This document shows, piece after piece, positions 58,766-64,000 of a stretch of 64,000 nucleotides of DNA; within the stretch, counting starts at the first letter, position 1; each line of letters starts with the position of its first letter. The notes beneath the pieces were generated by a model. That model saw nothing but the letters and a program-made list of their open reading frames with translations, searched no databases and was not told where the DNA came from. A program made the translations under genes and the position numbers. This DNA comes from Taenia hydatigena (taxonomy: Eukaryota; Platyhelminthes; Cestoda; Cyclophyllidea; Taeniidae): positions 31,001 to 95,000 of the forward strand of contig JADWOT020001839.1 in the NCBI GenBank assembly GCA_036345935.2, written 5' to 3'.

Positions 58766-61124
58766 TGGGTTAGGAAGAAGATGAAGGCGAGAGAATCGTG
58801 AGGGATCCATAGGTGCGAGACGTTCTCGTGACGCTAAACAAAAAAACAAATGAAAGGAGCCAAAATATAGAGACCAAACCGGACACTTGACGCGTGCATG
58901 CATTACCATGTGCATACACTTTACTGCATTAAACGGTTTAATCATAGAACCACAGTTCCTCATGCCAACGTGCAGCTGAGCTGTTAATCGCCTCCATTTT
59001 TTAACCAGGCAGGTGCTTGCTCATCCATTCTTCCTCCAATTTACACGTCATCTGACCGTATTCCAAGTGTCTGATCATTGTGTAGGAGAAAATAAAAACC
59101 AGTAAATACTGAACGCGACTTTGTGTGAATGACGTTTTGGACCTTCGATTCCGCCAAGTGGACATTGGGCTAGATTACTATGCGTATTTTCTCTTTACTT
59201 GATTCTAGATGTTTCGAGATTTGTGCTTCCGCGAAGAAGTTAAGGGAACGTCAGACAATGCATATCCGTTTCTCCCATGCCTTGCATTCTTACAGCATCT
59301 TACACCTCATTGCTGCTAGATTTTGGAGTAGAACGTCAGCACAAATGAACTCATGCTTAGCGGCCGTTGCTACGTGAGACAGGCAATAAGGTAGTCACTT
59401 TTACAGGTGGGTGAGGGATTGGTTTTGGTAGAGATGCAAACAGAGTAGCGAAGGCATTCATCTGTGTGCAAGAATAACGAATTGCAGATGGGTGGATTTG
59501 TCAGTGGCTATCGGGAGTGATACGTGGCCAGAGTGTACCCAGCTTTGGTCTACTTCTCACAACCACCTCCACCGTCTCTCTCTTGATCTCTCAATAACTT
59601 TCTCGATCCCCCACTTTGCTATTCCAAAGACGCGAAATTGCCAATAGAATTGTAGATCGTATGCTTTGATTTAACATTGTCACTCATCGTAGTTGAATTA
59701 TGAATCACGTCTTCGAACGTGACGGAGTCGATTGCCACCTGCTTTACTCGATCACATATCCAGGTAAATGAGTAAATTATTGAACTTGGGAACATGTGGA
59801 AGGAAGAGGGGAGGGAATAAGGAAGGCAGTGCCACAGCCCTGTGATGAGACATTCAACAATCACAATTTGTCATCCCTTTCTCTACTTTCCTTCCCTAAA
59901 AGTCTCGTCTTCTCCTCCCACTTAAATATTCTTTCGTTCCCCTTAGCCTTACAGGAGTGTTGCTTTCCCTTCATCGGAGAGGTACAATAAATGCCATTGC
60001 ACTCCCTAGTGCAAAGTAACAATTAACCTAAAGTGCATCCTTTCTAGCTCCATAGCAATCGTCATAAGTGAGGTCTTGATTTCTTTATGTGATTCATACC
60101 TCGCATTGCTCTTACTGGCCCTAAATGTCCGAAAGGTGTCCCTTTAATAGTAACCATCAGGGGTTTGAAGCCGAAGATAAGCAGTCTCGTCAAGGTAGCG
60201 CACTTAGCCCAAAGCACAGTAGTAACGGCGATTCCTGCTATTCACTTTTGCCTTCTCTTTAAACGCTATAATGCATGAAATTCTGCCAAGAAGGAGATAC
60301 ACATTAGCGAGTGGTACCTGCTCCTACAAAATCACCTACGAGGGATGCTATCTGAAGCCTACACCAGGCGACATTAAAAGGCATAAAAAACTTTCGGAGA
60401 TGCTCTTCTACGCCTTAAACCATCTTCCATCATTCATTCTGTTTCCCGCTGTTGTTTCCACCATCCAATCATTCGCTATTGCCTCCTTTTCGCTGCATTT
60501 TTCACTTCTTTCCTCATCTTCTTTTATCCTTTACTACCGTTGCCTCCCTCGCCATCTCCTCGTCACTCCTAACTTCCTCCTCCGCCGTTCCAGAGACATC
60601 ATAGTGCCAAAACAGATACACATCAAAAAAATTAAGATGAGCTATGCTACCGACCCCTTTTCCCTTCTGTTCCTCTATTATTTTCCTTTACTCCTTCTTA
60701 AATCATCCACGTGTGCCATTTAGTGCTATGAAATCTGGTATTCAGTGTAAATCACGTGAAAAGGGAAAGCTATGCGTGACCTCTTCGGGTATGGCATCCG
60801 ATAACAAAATTAAAAGTCCCTCTATGAAGTCATGGGCATGGTAAAAAAATAAGTCGTGCTGCTCCACGTTACTGTGCTAACATATCTTGCGATGTTCAGT
60901 GCCAATCTTTATCCCTCCTTCATTCCAATTTCGCAGCTTCTCGACCCCTTGCTTCTATCCTGACCATTTTACTGTCTCTTTCAGCTAGATATTTATGCTA
61001 CTTTGCCCCCACGGAAGGATTGCATCCACTGCAATTGTCTTTCGTGGTGCAAGACATCGATTTGTTCAAGCATAGGCCCAGAGACGTGCATCAGAAATGC
61101 CTCTTCCCTCTTAAGGTGTAAGGC
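58766..61124. other. No gene recognised
   Basis: About 2.4 kb with long pyrimidine-rich stretches (near 60420-60600). The 150-codon + frame at 60271-60723 is dominated by Ser/Leu/Phe encoded by these stretches and is not convincing. Confidence 0.4.
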
Positions 61125-62430
61125 TGCGGTTCCGTTAGTCAATTTTTACCCTGCAATGCGCTCACTGTTCTGCACTTACTTTTCATGTCTCTCGCATGCA
61201 TATACAAACACCAAATAAGCAGCAGCACTATGGGACTACTGACTTACAATAATTTGCCCAATGTTCATGTCCCACTTTTGCATGACCAGGCTTGAAATGA
61301 CCTGATCAGATTAGACTGGGTCGGAACAGACAGGATTAGCTAAATCTGCTAAGTCGTGACAGTCTCAGATGATACAGGGAAAAAGAAGTTAGACAGGCTA
61401 TTGATCTACCATGTATGCTTCGTCGTCGGAGGTGCCTTTCATGCTACTATTCAAGTCAATCACAACACCGCTTCGGCCCGTTTAATCGACTAAGCACAAC
61501 CATTTGCCATGTAACTTAGGATTCCTTTTTTTCCTCGTTAATATTAGGGATCAGAACGCACAGATGAGAACTCAGTTCGATGAAGTCCACGAAATGTGTG
61601 AAGAGTAGCTCCCTTGTCTACTCATCCCTTCTCATGCTGCACCCCAACGTATCTTATTTGAGTGTCTATTCCTCTCCTACCACGCTCAATAGGCTCCCAA
61701 GTATTGCATCTTGCATTATGTTCCATGGTGCGTGCTCCGTGCATTCGACTCAATCAAAGAGGAAGGAGTGGGCACTCTACATTGCATTTACTCACCTTTA
61801 TTTTCCACCTTAGCAGCACAACAACGTCTTGCTCCTCTGTCTTCCTCAGGCTTCCCTCACCCCCACCTCCTTCGAATCCAAAACCAATTCTCCCCTCCTT
61901 TCTCCTGCCGCACCGTTCGCCAGCGCCTTCTTAACAAGTTCTTTTAATCCTACCAGTCTCACTCCTGACTGTGACATGATTAAAGAATGCAAGGATGCAT
62001 AACCCAGATCAGACTGGCGCAGGATAGACCAGATCTGACTAAATCTCACTGTGCCTAAAAGCAAGCCATGTTTCAAAATTATCTCCTTCTACTCCTCTTC
62101 CTCCTCTCATCTTTTCTTATCTTATTGTCCACCTCCAACATTCTCCTCGCAGAGAGCACCTCTACCTGGTGATTTACAATTTCGGATAAGTATTTGCCCT
62201 GCTTCCTTTGTTCACCCGTGCCTGTCTGTTGGCCGTCCCGAGTCTGTGCACGTGCTGTTTTCCATGTTTATTTCTGCACCTTTATAGAATCGCCTTATCG
62301 GCGTTGCACGAAAACAGGTAGGAATGTGTGTGTGCTTGAATGCATATAGATGCAAAGGCACATTCATCTCACCCTTCCCTTCATACTTGTTATTCTAGAC
62401 TACCAAAATGACAGTTTCATCTAGGGCAAA
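61125..62430 (+). repeat. Module F, third copy of part of 1-3955
   Basis: Collinear with about 2555-3930: AAATAAGCAGCAGC (61213) matches 2631, GACTGGGTCGGAACAGACAG (61314) corresponds to the region near 2750, GCATTATG (61713) corresponds to GCATTGCG near 3085, and GCAAAGGCACATTC (62352) corresponds to 3838. The donor of the exon-like segment is lost. Confidence 0.65.
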
Positions 62431-64000
62431 GTAAGATCTCTTTTGGTTGTTCTTTGGATAGCTAGTTGGGTGCCAATCAATTTACACTTCACGCTTTGTC
62501 AACACCCTCCCACCCACGCACAAACCCACCTCACCACATTGATTAGCCTTTTTCCTCCTATGACTCCTCTTCTTCCTTCTTTTTTTCCTTTCCTTAGATT
62601 AAAGTGGACCATTCGTGGTGAGAAGGGAGTAGCATTGAAGCGCTCATTCAGTATTTCGCACAGCGATTGAACTCAAGGAAGCAAATGCTAAAGAAGACAA
62701 ATTAAGCAATGCAGCATGTCATCATGGTGTAAACTCTATGCCAGGTAGAGGCTGTTTGTCTTCTTCGACGCCAGTGGTCCATGTTCGCCTATGTGGATGC
62801 GTAGCAAAAGGATCTGGCAAACGACTGAATGCAGTGCAAGCGGCAGCAACTTAGGATGGCGAACCTGTAGTTCGACGGTTGCTGAACTTGCGACCAGAGG
62901 GCTGCAGTGCCCCATCTTTAGGCAGAGATGGAGTAGGGAATGCTAAGAAACGTCTACCTTATATAAAATTAACCATATTGTGACTAACCTTACGCCTTCC
63001 GCTTGGCACTTCGGGTTGGATGGCAATATCGGAGTGGAAAAGAGGAGGTAGACAACCACGTTAAGCAGACGCTATGGGTCTTCAAGCGCACAGTTTCGTG
63101 AATCAACCATGAAGCATCTCTCAACTCTCGCTTACAATAAGGTCAGCTATCACTGGCGTGTGTTCTTGAGATCCTAGATGTTGTCGACGATGAGCACTGG
63201 TTCCCACTATTCCACATCCTACTCATATCCTAGTCGCAGTAATCAAATTTACTTGATTCGACAATTGCAGTGACAGGGAACTCCATCTTCGACTAAATTG
63301 CCATTGAATTGCATTGACCATTGCACTAGCACTTTGATAAAAACCACAGAATTCATGCTTCTGTTATGCCGACTTAAGCTGCCGCAAAAATGTCTAACGG
63401 AAAAGGGCTGTCATAGTTGCGCATTAAGAAAGCAAGCAAGGAAGAATGCGATACAAAATTCCAAAGGAAAACAAATAGTATAGCTCCAATCATGATGAAA
63501 ACTAGAAAAAATGGGAGATAAAAGACGGCGTTCGTAAAAATTTGATACCTGAAGAACCTTGTCCAAATGAATGCTTGATGCATGACGACCTGACTCTACT
63601 TGTCACTGTTTCTCTCATGAACGTGAGAAAACTATTACGGTAGCCACCATTAGAGGTGCTATCAGAGGACCTCTTTCAAAACTAGATGAGAAACAAGTTG
63701 GTGATGGTGTGGAAAAATTAACAGTACTGAGGAAGTCAGTATGATTGCTGAGACTCAAAGGTCAAATGACTCAGTGCAGACAGAAATAAGTAGAAAAGTA
63801 TGCCTGCCAATTTTGAGGGCAATCGACTCCTGTGTACTAGCTGTCAGCTATGCCAACAATGATGGCTTGCCGACTCCAGAGCTCGATGTATCTATAAGCG
63901 ATCCAAAGTCCGCATAACTGTACATCCGTGTAAACGACTACTAAGTAAATCCTTCGTGGGATGGCACATCCACATCGATATCACAATTTCCTTAAGTTAG
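62431..64000. other. No gene recognised
   Basis: About 1.6 kb to the window edge; only short frames without resemblance to a known family. Confidence 0.4.

Noticed and set aside
60271..60723. 150-codon + strand open frame
   Set aside because: Much of it is Ser/Leu/Phe from pyrimidine-rich DNA, with no splice support, no domain and no counterpart in the repeat copies.
1..64000. CRISPR arrays, tRNA/rRNA genes, bacterial operons, viral genes
   Set aside because: No regularly spaced direct repeats, no cloverleaf-like segments noticed, no long intronless genes and no viral protein signatures were seen on reading either strand.

Overview
This window is animal (metazoan) nuclear DNA, most likely from a flatworm and plausibly a tapeworm. 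It carries spliced genes with GT-AG introns (about 90 to 314 bases where both ends can be placed), an NK-class homeodomain, and exons of a ryanodine receptor (RyR). No prokaryotic operon, CRISPR array or rRNA is visible. The animal assignment is firm; the flatworm assignment is inference from compact introns, base composition and divergent homeoboxes.

Layout on the + axis. 1-3.96 kb is a module with further copies at 56.5-58.8 kb and 61.1-62.4 kb. 5.04-9.82 kb (copy C), 10.14-21.35 kb (copy A) and 41.15-50.93 kb (copy B) are diverged copies of one segment, and a small inverted piece lies at 52.6-53.2 kb. Copies A and B each hold, all on the minus strand and in the same order, the last two coding exons of a RyR gene, a complete three-exon NK-type homeobox gene, and relics of a ubiquitin-specific protease (USP) gene. 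Copy C holds only the USP-side part. Between A and B, 20.5-41.0 kb holds the body of a RyR-like gene read on the minus strand, with about 30 recognisable exon blocks in the correct order.

The RyR locus is a broken, internally deleted gene. Two large stretches of a normal RyR are missing, several exons carry in-frame stops or frame changes, and the first roughly 100 residues are absent at the edge of copy B. Yet the two pore exons, including the selectivity filter, are intact. The two homeobox genes are open from ATG to stop with compatible intron phases and a shared TATA/CCAAT promoter, so they are the best candidates for working genes. They have diverged at DNA-contacting position 50 of the homeodomain (Arg in A, Gln in B), in a one-codon deletion in B, and in C-terminal length. 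The USP relics have Arg where the catalytic Cys should be in both A and B.

The simplest history is duplication of a RyR-NK-USP block, followed by decay of RyR and USP and retention of both NK genes. 51-64 kb has no gene I can recognise apart from repeat copies. Exon boundaries come from reading splice signals and family conservation by eye; no alignment was run.
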